Shown piece by piece: positions 46,901 through 57,899 of a stretch of DNA of 64,000 nucleotides. Location of the stretch: the NCBI GenBank assembly GCA_002150815.3, contig NDFF03000402.1, positions 124,001 through 188,000 of the forward strand, read 5' to 3'. Position numbers and translations under genes: made by a program. This DNA is from Grammothele lineata. Lineage: Eukaryota > Basidiomycota > Agaricomycetes > Polyporales > Polyporaceae. Under the pieces are notes generated by a model that was given only the letters and a program-made list of their open reading frames with translations, did not search any database and had not been told where the DNA came from. Each line of letters starts with the position of its first letter. The first letter of the stretch is position 1.

Positions 46901-47410
46901 CTCGGTCGACTCCTCGTCGGTGTCGGACGGCGGCTCGCCCGCCCCGCCACCCATGCACATGTTGTCGCTTTCATCGCCCGTCCCGTGGGCGCCCCACGAG
47001 AATAGGAGCGGCTCGACGTTGGACAACGGGAGTGTCCGGACACGCGACGGCGAGCGGCCGACGCTCACCATTCCCCCTCAACCCAAGCACCCGACTGGTT
47101 TCCAGCCGTCTGGGCCCATGAGCCCATACGAGTCCCAGCAGTCTAGAAACGGGAGCTATCCTTCGAGTCCCGGGCTCGCGCCCAAGTCCGCCATCAACCC
47201 CATCTTCAAAGTGGTGAGTGCCTACTTTCACACGTCAGACCGTCCATGGACTCAGTTTTACTCGTCTAGCCTACGCTTTCCGCTCTACAGACGCGACCAG
47301 GCTCCCTTCCTCCCTTTTCCCATCTTGAGGCTGTGGCAGAGGGCGAGTACCCGCCACTATCACCGATGTCGTTCACGTCACCGGATGACATCGCCAGCGA
47401 TTTTGGATGA
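43934..47410 (+). CDS. Ime2/MAK-type (RCK family) serine/threonine kinase
   Basis: Five exons (43934-44207, 44298-44527, 44583-45266, 45318-47213, 47291-47410) encode 1067 residues. A His/Gln/Pro-rich N-terminus (about 70 residues) leads into a CMGC kinase domain. Its landmarks are VGDGSFGTVWL, VAVKRMKK with the ATP-binding Lys, HRDMKPENLL, ADFGLAR, and the activation segment TEYVSTRWYRAPE with the dual TxY site typical of RCK kinases. The glycine loop is followed by an insertion (HGALPPNTPL region) not usual in this family. The remaining 600 residues are Ser/Pro-rich, with a charged coiled-coil-like stretch (RKKEAARIQRDADKQRRLMA). Yeast Ime2 drives meiotic entry. In other fungi orthologues control sexual development and growth, so this role is likely but inferred. 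Confidence 0.9.
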
Positions 47411-48946
47411 CCCGTCGGGTCTGTTCCGTACGCGCTTCTCTTCCTGCTCCCGTCTCGTTCTACTCTCTGGGCCGCCTGTCGCAGATCATCACACTCACTC
47501 TTGGTTTCTATTTATCGTCTCGCATCGTGCTCTCATCTCTCTGCATGCGCTTCTGTTATCCGCGCACAACATCCTCATCCATCTGCTTACCTGCCACCAC
47601 TGTAATTCGCACGCCCACCCCGTGTTATCCGCACCCTCTCCAACCCGGCATCGACATCTGCACCCATCATCGCCTGCTCCTGCATATTTGCTTCTCTGAA
47701 CTTATCTGCTGCATTCATTCGTCGTTCATTTTGGACCCCACGTTGACGATCTCCTTTCCGCTACTACCCCTTTTCCGGACGCCGCATCTACTGCACGCCG
47801 CACTGCGCTCGGACCGTCATGACCAGTCACGTCATTGAAGACGCCTTACCGCGCGCGTAGTGCTGGTTGCTGTACGCACGGATGCGCTCCCCCACACTCC
47901 CTCAGTTGAACTCCGTCTCCCCTGTCTATCCCGAACTCGCTCGCGCATTCGCTTTCGTGGTACATTATAATTCGCCCCCTATTGCGGCGTATTCCCCGAC
48001 ATCCCCTCCGCCGACGCCGCATCCGCCACCCCATCTTTTCGAGAGCGTGGCCTAGTCCGTTTACCATACGTAGATTACATCCCTCGTGTATTTGTACAGT
48101 ACTCCGAGCGACCGGCCGAGAAAAGGACTTAAACACCACAGGACCGTTTGCTTGGCGTGCATGCACGGACCGCCGGGTTTGCGTTCGTATTCACACCGGC
48201 AGCTCAGCGCGGCGCGTGTAGCATGTGCTGTGGACGCAACTCTCTAGTTCATTGACTCTTCCGTATCGCCGTGCTGGGACCGCGTGGAAGGCGATGGTGC
48301 GTATCCAGAACAAGGTCAGTCAGGCTGCGCGTCAGCCAGCGGCGAATCCGTGGATCTGCCGCTCTGCATTTCACACGTGGGGACGCAGCGGCAGGTAATA
48401 ACGCCAGCCGCGGATATGTCTCCCGCTGCCGGATGCCTCCATGCGCAGGGAGGCAATCACGAAGAAGCTCGTCACAGGAGGTGTCAGCGGTGAGCTCCCT
48501 TACGGCGCGAGGACGGCCCCGTGTATGGCCTCGACCGGGCGGAGGCGGTGAGGAGGCGGATGTGGGCTGACAAGAACGCTAACTTTGGGTACGGAACGTG
48601 CGCGGACGATCGAGGCAGACGGGGATACCGAGGGGCTCTGCCCGGGACGTCCGAGGAATGTGTGGGGGCGTTCCGGAGCCGACGGTCTAGAACGGAGAAG
48701 AACGCGTAAAGGCCGCGGGGCGTGGACGCGCGAGGACGGTCAGGAGAATGGGACATGCCGGCGCGTTCGCACGGTGCGGCTCGGGACGGGGCGTTGAGTG
48801 TCGGAGATGAGCACGCTCTGGCTGAACGTATGCGGAAGCTTGTCATGCAGATACGGCAGAGGCACGCGGAGAGAGGTGCGGGAGCAATGCTACAGACGCG
48901 ACTGTATTCGTCCGGCAAGCGCAAACGTGTACACGACTATAGCCGC
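47411..48946. other. Convergent 3' spacer, no gene seen
   Basis: About 1.5 kb between the kinase stop and the NDUFS6 stop. The kinase side is C/T-rich, typical of a basidiomycete 3' UTR. No repeat or RNA gene was recognised. Confidence 0.45.
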
Positions 48947-49596
48947 CTAGTGGTGGTGTGCCTGCTCAAAACGAAGGCCGCTGACGGGGGAAGGGGGCGA
49001 TGAGGCGGAGCGGGTAAAGGCAGGGAACAGATAGCTCACCAGTAACTGTTCGCCGCGGTTCCGGACGAGGGGCAAGCGGATGGATAGTTCAGGTTGCAGT
49101 TGCAGATGTAGAACGACAGATGCAGAAGATACGTACCCGCATGCGCGAGGTCCGGGCTTGTCCTAATACATACATTAGTTACCCATGGTATGTGGAATAT
49201 AGCAACGAACTTACCAAGTTGATGAATATCTTGGGGTGGCCAAGAGGACCTCCTCCTGAACACTGGTGAACAGAGGTATAAATGCATGGGATCACTTGAC
49301 GCACCACCGTCGCAGACCGCCTTGCGACCATTTACGACACGGATAGGTTCGTTGTTGATCATTTCCATCGCGCTCAGAGGGTTGGGCTGAAGCTCCATGA
49401 TGGTCTGCTCAAACCGCGGACCTGAATGGGCCTGTGGGCGAGGACGTTGGCTAGTGGACCATGCCTGGGCGAAGTTGGGTGCCTGAGGAACGGCAGCGGC
49501 GGGGGTCGGAGCCTCGTGAGTCGGGACGGGAGTGGAAGTGGACGAGAGACGGGTCAGCGGGCGCGCAAGGCCCTGGAGAGCTCGGCGGGCGAGCAT
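48947..49596 (-). CDS. NDUFS6: Mitochondrial complex I zinc-binding subunit, NDUFS6 type
   Basis: Five exons (49596-49305, 49255-49215, 49162-49137, 49045-49040, 48980-48947) encode 132 residues. The N-terminus (MLARRALQGLARPLTRLSS) is a classic mitochondrial presequence. The C-terminal CHCC zinc finger is complete: VCDGGGGPLGHPKIFINL, DKPGPRACGYCGLRFEQ, then AHHH. It includes the Cys, His, Cys, Cys ligands. The subunit sits in the peripheral arm of NADH:ubiquinone oxidoreductase and is needed for late N-module assembly. The fourth exon is only six bases (TTACTG), and without it the zinc-ligand CGYCG motif is broken. The gene is divergent from HSP104 across a 415-bp shared promoter region. 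Confidence 0.92.
49040..49045 (-). other. 6-nt microexon of NDUFS6
   Basis: TTACTG lies between a GAACAG acceptor and a GTGAGC donor. With the flanking exons it spells Gly-Tyr-Cys-Gly, the zinc-ligand motif conserved in the family. Confidence 0.85.
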
Positions 49597-49817
49597 GGCG
49601 GTCGTCGCAGACGGAGAGTTGGCGGGGCCGAATATGGCAGGCGTGCGCGTGGGCGGCGCTCGGTCGGGGGGCGTGGGAAGTCTGGCCGGGAAAGGACGGA
49701 AGGCGTCCCAGACGCTCGCCGGCGCTAGAGGGCTCTGGGAGGTACGATGACGTCAGGCACCCTGTCAGTGCCGGAACGGGCAGTCGGACGAACACCCGCG
49801 AAATGCTGGGTGCGTAC

Positions 49818-49829
49818 TCGAACGTTCGA
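49818..49829. promoter_or_regulatory. Palindrome resembling a heat-shock element upstream of HSP104
   Basis: TCGAACGTTCGA is a perfect 12-bp palindrome about 185 bp before the HSP104 start. It contains GAA and TTC units two bases apart, as in heat-shock-factor sites, and a third GAA follows at one base off the ideal spacing. Function is inferred from sequence and position. Confidence 0.35.
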
Positions 49830-50011
49830 CGAATTGGCCTGTCCGGTCTCGCTCGTTCGTCTCAGTTCGACAACACCCGATGACCAGAGTATATCAGTCT
49901 CTGCGCTGCAGCCCTCGCCCCCCATCTGCATTCTACAACGACACTCTAAACGTCTTTACGCCACCTATACCCTCTGCTCCCTAACGACATTTCTCTTCCT
50001 CTTTCTTTGCC

Positions 50012-53011
50012 ATGGCTTCCTCTATGAACTTCACCGACAAAACCCAGGAGTCGCTTTCAGCGGCCATCCAGCTCGCTAAGGACTACGCAAACGCGCAAGG
50101 TAAGTATCTCGTTCCTGATAAGCATTTTATCTCATAATTGACGGGTCGCGTATACAGTCCATCCCGCTCACATCGCCTTCGCGTTCCTCAACGAGGGTCA
50201 AGGCGAGGCCAATGGAGCATCTTCTGGTTCACAAAACTCGCTCTTCAGCTCGGTCATCGAGAAGGCTGGTGGTGATACCGTAAGTTCCTGTGTAATGTCT
50301 TACGCAACCTGCCCTGCTAACAATGTCTCGTAGACCGCCGTCCGGAGAGGTATCCAGAAGCTCATCGTTCGGCTGCCCACTCAGTCTCCTCCCCCGGATG
50401 AGATCACACTTGCTTCTGCCACCATGAAGGTCCTCCGCGACGCCGACTCGTTACGCAAAACCATGCACGACTCTTACATTGCACAAGACCACGTTCTCGC
50501 AGCCCTTATCAAGGACTCTTCCATCTCCCCTGTACTCAAGGCGGCAGGTCTGACCGAGGAAGTCCTCAAGACTGCTATCGACCAGATCCGTGGCAACCGT
50601 CGAGTCGACAGCAAGAACGCGGAGCAGGGCTTCGATGCCTTGGGCAAGTACGCCACCGACCTCACCGCGCTCGCTGAAGAGGGCAAACTCGATCCCGTGA
50701 TCGGTCGCGATAACGAAATCCGTCGCGTCGTTCGCATCCTTTGCAGAAGGTCCGTTGACGTCTTTCGACTAAGCCTTCGTGATTGTTACTGACATTGCCT
50801 TACAGAACAAAGAACAACCCGGTGCTCGTCGGCGAGCCCGGTGTTGGCAAGTCTGCCATCGCCGAGGGCCTCGCTCAACGGATTGTCAACCGCGATGTCC
50901 CCGCTTCCCTCATCGCGCGTCTCTACTCCTTGGATATGGGCGCGCTCATGGCCGGCGCCAAGTACAAGGGCGAGTACGAAGAGCGCATCAAGTCTGTCCT
51001 CGACGAAGTCGAGAAGGCTGCCCAAGACGGTCCCGGCGTCATCCTCTTCATCGATGAACTCCACCTCATAATGGCAGGCCAAGGCTCAGAAGGTGGAGGC
51101 ATGGACGCTGCCAACCTCTTCAAGCCCTTGCTCGCTCGTGGCAAGCTTCGCTGTATCGGCGCGACCACACTCTCCGAGTACCGCAAGTACATCGAGAAGG
51201 ATCCCGCGCTCGAGCGGAGGTTCGCCCAAGTACTCGTCAACGAACCTTCCGTAGCCGAAACGATTTCAATCCTCCGTGGTATTCGAGAGAAGTACGAGGT
51301 CCATCATGGCGTCCGCATCCACGATGGTGCCCTTATCGCCGCGGCGACTCTCGCACACCGCTATCTCACATCAAGGCGTCTACCGGATTCTGCTATTGAC
51401 TTGGTCGATGAAGCCTGTGCCAGGTATGTGACTTTAGCTCTGCATAGTCCAGTTCACGTGGTCGCTCACGATCTGTGGACAGTGTACGTGTCACTCGCGA
51501 GACCGCGCCCGAGGCTATCGATCAGTTACAGCGTCGCAAACTCGAACTCGAAGTCGAGATCCATGCCCTAGAGCGCGAGAAAGATGATGCTTCGAAGGAG
51601 CGTCTCGTCGCCGCCCGCAAGGCCATCGCCGACCTCGATGACCAGCTCCAACCCCTACAAGCCGCGTACCAGGCCGAGAAGCAGCGTGGCGACGAGATCA
51701 ACAACGTCCGCCGGCGCATCGACGACCTCAAGGCCAAGGCTGACGAGGCCGAGCGCCGTTATGATCTCGCCACTGCATCTGACCTGAGGTACTATGCCCT
51801 CCCCGACCTCACGAATAAGCTCGCGCAACTCGAGGCGAAGAAGGCCGAGGAGGACGCCGCCCGCGGCTCTGGTACAGACACCGTCACCCCCGACCAGATT
51901 GCAGAAATCGTCGCGAGGTGGACAAACATCCCCGTGACGCGGCTAATGAGCACGGAGAAGGAGAAGCTGCTCCGTATGGAGAAGATACTCGCGGGGAACG
52001 TCGTCGGCCAGCCTGAGGCTGTCAAGGCGGTTGCCAACGCGATTCGTCTAAGTCGTTCGGGTCTCCGCAACGCGAACCGCCCCATCGCAAGCTTCCTGTT
52101 TGCTGGTCCATCAGGTACCGGTAAGACTCTCATGAGCAAGACGGTAAGTAGTGCTTGCTTGTCTATAGTATAGTGAAACTGTTTACTCAAGGCCGTCTCT
52201 CTAGCTCGCAACACTCCTCTTCGACTCTCCGGAGGCGATGATCCGTATCGATGGCTCTGAGTACTCCGAGAAGCACTCGATCGCTCGTCTCATCGGTGCA
52301 CCCCCAGGCTACGTGGGCCATGACCAGGGCGGTCAGCTCACCGAGTACATCCGTCGGAAGCCGTACTCGATCGTCCTCATCGACGAGATCGAGAAGGCCT
52401 CGAGGGAGTTCTATCAGCTCTTCCTTCAGGTCCTCGACGACGGAAGGTTGACGGACGGTCAAGGCCGCATCGTCGACTTCCGCAATACAGTCATCATCAT
52501 GACGAGCAATCTCGGTGCGGCCTTCCTCAACGAGATGGGCGAGGGTGCGGTCAAGCCCCAGACCCGCGAGCTCGTCATGGGCGCCATCCGCAACCACTTC
52601 CCGCCCGAATTCATTAACCGTATCGACGAGATCGTCATCTTCCGCACCCTCTCCCGCCAGAACGTGCTCAAGATCGTCGACATCCGGCTCCAGGAGGTGC
52701 AGGAGCGGCTTGCGGACCGGAAGATCAAGCTCCAGCTCGATGACGCGGCAAAGAACTACCTCATGTCCATCGGGTACTCGCCCGCTTATGGTGCGCGGCC
52801 GCTCAACCGCGCCATCCAACAGGAGTTGTTGAACCCGCTCTCGGTGATGATCCTATCTGAGCGCGTCCTCGACGGCGAGACGGTGAACGTCCAGTTCGAT
52901 GGCCCGCACAACCGCTTGCACATCGTGCCCAACCACGAGGGCACAGGCGAGAGTATGGACATCGACTGGGACGACGTCGACGACGACATCGACATCGAGG
53001 AAATGGACTAA
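50012..53011 (+). CDS. HSP104: Heat shock protein Hsp104, ClpB-type disaggregase
   Basis: Six exons (50012-50099, 50158-50279, 50334-50749, 50806-51423, 51483-52143, 52205-53011) encode 903 residues, near the 908 of yeast Hsp104. This hexameric AAA+ ATPase pulls polypeptides out of aggregates together with Hsp70. The N-domain begins [18 protein letters not shown]1 has Walker A GEPGVGKS and Walker [10 protein letters not shown]. The coiled-coil M-domain follows ([19 protein letters not shown] region). NBD2 has GPSGTGKT, the pore loop GYVGH and Walker B IVLIDEIE, with sensor IIMTSNLG and the arginine pair in FINRIDEI. The C-terminus is an acidic tail ([15 protein letters not shown]) comparable to the Hsp70/Hsp90-contacting tail of yeast Hsp104. 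Confidence 0.96.
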
Positions 53012-53207
53012 GGATGTGCGTGAGGCTACGGATACAGACTCATTGCTTGGGTACTTGGGAACCGGATGTGTATATTTACTTCGTTGTATCAGTAGCTACC
53101 TTGTCAAAAGCACTGTACAATAGCATAATCCCATTGCTCTTCTCCCTAAAATCAGTCAGTCGTACTACGGTGAATTCCGTACTATAACCCGCTTGAGGGA
53201 AAGAAAC

Positions 53208-55257
53208 CTAGTCGTCTTCCGTCTTGACCGGGACCTGCGGAAGAGGCCTACGGTTGTCAGGCCTGACTTTGCGGAGTCGCGTTGGGTCACAGGTTACATG
53301 ACTCTCGGGGTGCTTCCACTTCGCGTACCACTATTGAGTATGGCGTCAGTCTAAGCATTCGAAGATTATTGGGGATTCACATACACGCCCATACTTGTCT
53401 TGCTCCACCTGGATCCCCCACTCTTTCATATGGTGGCTGTGATGCTTGTCGACCATGTACGCAAACGCTTCACGCACCCACACCTCTCGCACTGTCCACC
53501 TCTTGCTCCGCAAAAGCTGCTTGTCTCTCTCCGTGATATTGTCTGTTGCAAGATTTTCGTCGGTCAAGTTCAGGAGGTCGATTACGTAGCAGCACTCTGG
53601 AACAGAACACCTCCACTGGAGTGCTGCGCCAACTTGCGGAGGGCGGAAGAAGGCCGAAGGGATGCATGCGGCGATATCAGGGTCCGGAGGAGGCAATGGG
53701 GGCGGTGAAGGGGTGCGGGCGGGGACATCAGACTGAACACTGAAGTCAGAGTCGTACGTATTACCCTGTAGTTCGCCCTCGACCACGCGCTCGTGCCATC
53801 GCTGTGGCCGGGAGGATGTTGACGCGACGGTGGGTGCAAATGGTGCACGGCGGCGACCGGCCGGGTTTCCCTGGTTGCGTGACAGAGACGGGTGAGCATA
53901 ACGACGGCGACACGGCGCACAAAACACGAATATGACACACCTGTGCCGCCTTCTTCCGCTTCCCCCTCAGCCGTGTCTGTCTCGGGGCCGGGAGGTCTTC
54001 CTCCATGGGTTCATCCACCGGGAGTGGATCGTCCTCCCACACGCCCCAGCGGCGCCCTTCCCGCGCCGCCTCCCAGCGCATCCGGCGCACGTCGCGCTCC
54101 CAGCGCTCCCACACATCCACATCGGCGAGCCTACGCTTAGACGCGCGGAGCTGCTTCACAATCCACTCTACGTGCTCTGCAAAGCGCGAGAGGACTTCCG
54201 AGCGCGAGACGTGACGAAGGACGTGCTCACGGTCCGGGAGGAGGGCCCCCTCCCCACCGGGTTGAAGGTCTGAGTCCAAATGAACATCGAAGTGCGGGCG
54301 GTGTTGGCGTGCTGCCGCGGAGGTGGCCATATGTTCAAAATAGAGGTCAACGAACCAGTCGGGAGTACGGAGATGCCGGGGTGTCTTGTTGTCTGCATGA
54401 GTGTTGGAGTTGGCATTAAGCGCAAGGAGCTCCATCATAGTGTACATGATGCGCCAGCGAGAGAGGTACTGTGTGGCATCGTCATGCACTGAGCCAAGAG
54501 AATATTATGGAGAGAGGCTTACACGACGACTAAGCTCGTAGGTGTGTATATGGAGGGATTTAACGGCATATCTTCGTTTACTGAGTAGAACGCAGGTGTC
54601 AAGAATCTGATATGAAGCGAAGTCATGATGGGAGCCATACCTGGACTCCGATTGAAATAGCAGTCCGCCAGGAACATGGGAACCTGCCCAATTATACGAT
54701 CGGTTCTGTATACAGGCTTACGCTCAGGCATGATGGCTTACTGATTAGGTACACCGCAGGCAACCTTTTCTTGCCCTCGATTGTAACACGAATTCTAATC
54801 TGACCGTGCTCGAAGCCGGGGGTTCGTTCATACAAACTTGTAAGTGTGAGGTTGCTCGCACGAGCGGCGGGGTCACGCTGCAAACGGGCGTAGTGGTCAC
54901 GCTCCCGCAGCTCCTCTTCAATGACACTTATGGCCGCGGCACTGAGCCATGTCAGGTCTTGGATTTCAAGTGTGCCCCGGAAGCGCACAGTCGACTTTTT
55001 CTCTCGTGCCGTGTCATATTCCAACTGGCAACGTTCACACTCCGTTAGTCTGAAAGAGGTGGTGAGAGAGCAGCGAAGTAAAAGTGATCATTAACGATCA
55101 CTCACCCCGTGATAAAGCCCCCCCATTCAAGCAGGACGCCTTCGAGATACCGAGGATTTGCCGCAGTTGCACCCGGCACTATGTCTGTGAGCACCTCTTC
55201 CTCCAGATAGGGCCCGAATGGTTCGCTAACAAGAGCCTTGAGTGAAGCTGGTGCCAT
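53208..55257 (-). CDS. Basidiomycete orphan protein
   Basis: Seven exons (55257-55106, 55049-54755, 54705-54641, 54580-54525, 54488-53941, 53870-53385, 53330-53208) join in phase to 574 residues. The N-terminal half is ordered: ALVSEPFGPYLEEEVLTDIV, LTECERCQLEYDTARE with a CxxC pair, a strand-rich part, YNWAGSHVPGGLLF, then a helical part (RWRIMYTMMELLALNAN, TPDWFVDLYFEHMA, HVEWIVKQLRASKRRL). A basic/Pro-rich linker follows. The end holds WRCSVPECCYVIDLLNLTDENL with Cys pairs that could bind a metal, HHSHHMKEWGI, WYAKWKHPESHVTC and a charged tail. I do not recognise a named domain. The cysteine pairs and basic linker would fit a nucleic-acid-associated protein, which is speculative. Confidence 0.75.
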
Positions 55258-55588
55258 TGTCCGTAAACTAGGCACGCGAATTGTCCCAGAACATTAGTGT
55301 ACGAAAGTCTGGCGCTGTGATCTGCACACACCCCGAAGCGCCCTAGGATATCGAAGATGCTCGATAGTGCCAGCACCGGTCCAAGTGAAAGGCGAGACCG
55401 TCGTCCTGGGCGAAGGAGTACTGTACAATCTCGCGTGGCTCGCCGAGTGTCTCAGTGCCATTACCACGTTACCACGTGCGCTTCCCAAATATGGAATGAC
55501 GCAAGGATGGGGCGTGCTTCCCGGGACTGCCGCGGAGACTGCAAAGCTCATTCGCGACTCGCCGTGTCTCTGTTCTACCACATCCCTC
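55258..55588. promoter_or_regulatory. Divergent promoter between the orphan gene and the NIPA transporter
   Basis: A 331-bp stretch separates the two divergent start codons, so the promoters overlap. An in-frame ATG at 55495 would lengthen the transporter by 31 residues that lack hydrophobic or conserved features, so the later start was preferred. Confidence 0.4.
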
Positions 55589-57899
55589 ATGACGGTCACT
55601 GACGGTGACCCTTCCATCTCTATTCCAGTTGGCATCGTTATCGGCCTCCTCGCTTCTTTCGTTCAGTCCCTCGGTCTAACCATCCAACGCAAGAGCCATG
55701 TTCTGAACCAGGCACTCCCGGAGGAGCTTCAGAAAGTTGAGCATCGCAGACCGTGCGTCCCTCGCTTCTGTCATTCATTTCCGCCGCTCACACATCTAAA
55801 GTCTCTGGCTTTTGGGCTTTGGTATGTTCTTGTAGGCTGTTGGTTGTGCTCGTACGCTCACCGTTGCGTAGCCATCTTTATATCCTCCAACCTATTCGGA
55901 TCCCTCGTTCAGATTGCCTCCCTCCCCGTCGTAATCCTTGCTCCCCTCGGCGCAGTATCCCTCCTTTGGAACGCATTCTTTGCGCGCCTTCTCCTCGGCG
56001 ATGTGTTCTCTCCATGGATGGTCCTGGGCACACTACTAATTGCAGGCGGCGCTGTTCTCATTGCGATCTTCGGCATAGTTCCGGAGCCGACCCACTCCCT
56101 CGAAGACCTCCTTCGTCTTTTCAACAGACCAGCATTCATAGCCTATTTCTCGCTTCTTGGTTTCGTGGTCTTTGTTTGTCTTGTCATCGTAAGTCACGCC
56201 TATCCTGTTGGTCGCATGGTTTCGCTAAGCTGACGCCATCTAGACCCATGTCGTGGAGTACGCCTACACACGACGCTACAAGCCCATGGATGTTAGCCCG
56301 CCACTCTCGCCGCTTATGGCCCCTAATACTGCCCCATCTATCCTGACTACGGCTACTACTGCTAGTCATGCAGTTGACCCCACCTCTCCTACCGAACGTA
56401 CGCCTCTCATTGACCGCAAACCTCATTCTCGGTCGAAGTCACCTTCCCCCTCAACCTCCGTAACGTCTATGATCACCAGCCCGCTCTCATATACCACGCA
56501 TTCTCCTCGCACTCCGATTTTCCTCGCATCCTCTTACGCATCCGTCTCTGGCATCCTCTCGGGCATGTGCCTGTTATTCGCCAAGAGCGGCGTCGAGCTT
56601 CTTCTGCTCACCATCGCTGGCGACAATCAGTTTTGGAGGTGGCAGGCCTGGTTATTGGTAGTAGGCCTAGTCGCCTTCGCCCTCCTCCAGCTCTGGTACA
56701 TGCACAAGGGCCTGGTTCTCGCCGACCCAACCTTGGTCTGCCCTCGTGAGTAATACTATTCCCTAGACGCGAGCTTCACTAAGCTACCAGCAGTCGCGTT
56801 TTGCTTCTACAATTTGTCGTCCATCGTCAATGGCCTGGTTTACTTCGATCAGTTCTCTGTCCTCCCCACTTCCCATCTATTCCTCGTCCTTCTTGGCATA
56901 GTTGTTCTTCTGGGAGGCGTCTGGGTAATCAGCTTCCCCCCAGAAGGTGGTCGTGGTGTGGACATCGGAACGTGGACAGAAGGCGAACCAGCAACTGAAC
57001 TCATGAGCGCGGGCGAAGAGAGCGACATCGAAGCTCAAGACGATGCACCATACGAAGACGAGCCGCTCCCGATGGACGGACAGTCGCCCGTTGATAGGGA
57101 GCGTGGCCGTTCTTCGAGACTATCCGGCTTAGGTTTACAAGTCATCACAGAACCTCCGACTCCCATCTCTGCACCGCAGTTCTCCCCGAGGCCACCGCCG
57201 AGTCCCTCACAGTTCCGGCGACACCATCCTGTCCCGCACGGTCGACAGCAGACAGATTCGGCGCTGCTCACCTCCCCACCGCGGCGCTCTCTCTCGTCGT
57301 TCACGGCGAGCACGCACGGCGACGCCGACCGGGGGACGTATAGTAGCACCTTCGACGCGCTCCAAGCGCGTGCGACACAGAGTCGGCGCCGCCGACGCAC
57401 GACACTCGATCCCGTGCACTCGCCGCCGCTGCTCTCCCCACCCACGTCCGGGCTCAATGGCTTCTCGATCGGTCTGTCTCCGATTAGCCCCGGGTTCTCG
57501 ATCGTGCCTCGTGAGCGGCGGAGGCGCGCTGCCCCGGGCACCACTACTGGGAGCATGTCTGGGAGCGTGGTCCTCGGGAGTGCAGGCGGGAGTGGCAACG
57601 GGATCGGAGGAGACGATGCAGCGTCCGGCCAGACGTCGCGCTCGCCGCTGAAGATGCGGCGGGTCGTGAGCGAGGGTGATGCCGACGCGCGGGAGAGGCG
57701 ACGGAGAGCGGCGGCGGCAGCAGCAGCGAGAGAGGAAGGATCGCGGGATCTGGAGCAAGGGTCGTCGGGCGTTGCGGGACCTGCTGTTGACCCTGAGGGC
57801 CTTGAGGGTGAACAGGAGGTCGCTGCAGACAATGCTCGGAGGGCAAGGGGCCGGTGGAGATGGCTGCGAGGTGTTTTCGACGGAGCATCCGGGCGATAA
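55589..57899 (+). CDS. NIPA-family magnesium transporter
   Basis: Five exons (55589-55752, 55802-55821, 55872-56188, 56244-56745, 56794-57899) encode 702 residues. The N-terminal 400 residues form the multi-pass NIPA (DUF803) transporter: VGIVIGLLASFVQSLGLTIQ, LWLLGFAIFISSNLFGSLVQ, PLGAVSLLWNAFFARLLLGD, GTLLIAGGAVLIAIFG, a long Ser/Thr-rich loop with SPTERTPLI, then further helices to LVVGLVAFALLQLWYMHKGL and HLFLVLLGIVVLLGGVWVI. The family moves Mg2+ across plasma or endosomal membranes. Exon 2 is only 20 nt. The C-terminal 300 residues are a disordered Ser/Pro/Arg-rich tail. The last intron ends in a CAGCAG tandem acceptor that could add one codon by alternative use. Confidence 0.9.

Noticed and set aside
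26534..47410. A meiosis gene cluster joining REC8 and the Ime2-like kinase
   Set aside because: They are about 14 kb apart with unrelated housekeeping genes between them and opposite orientations; no shared promoter motif was seen.
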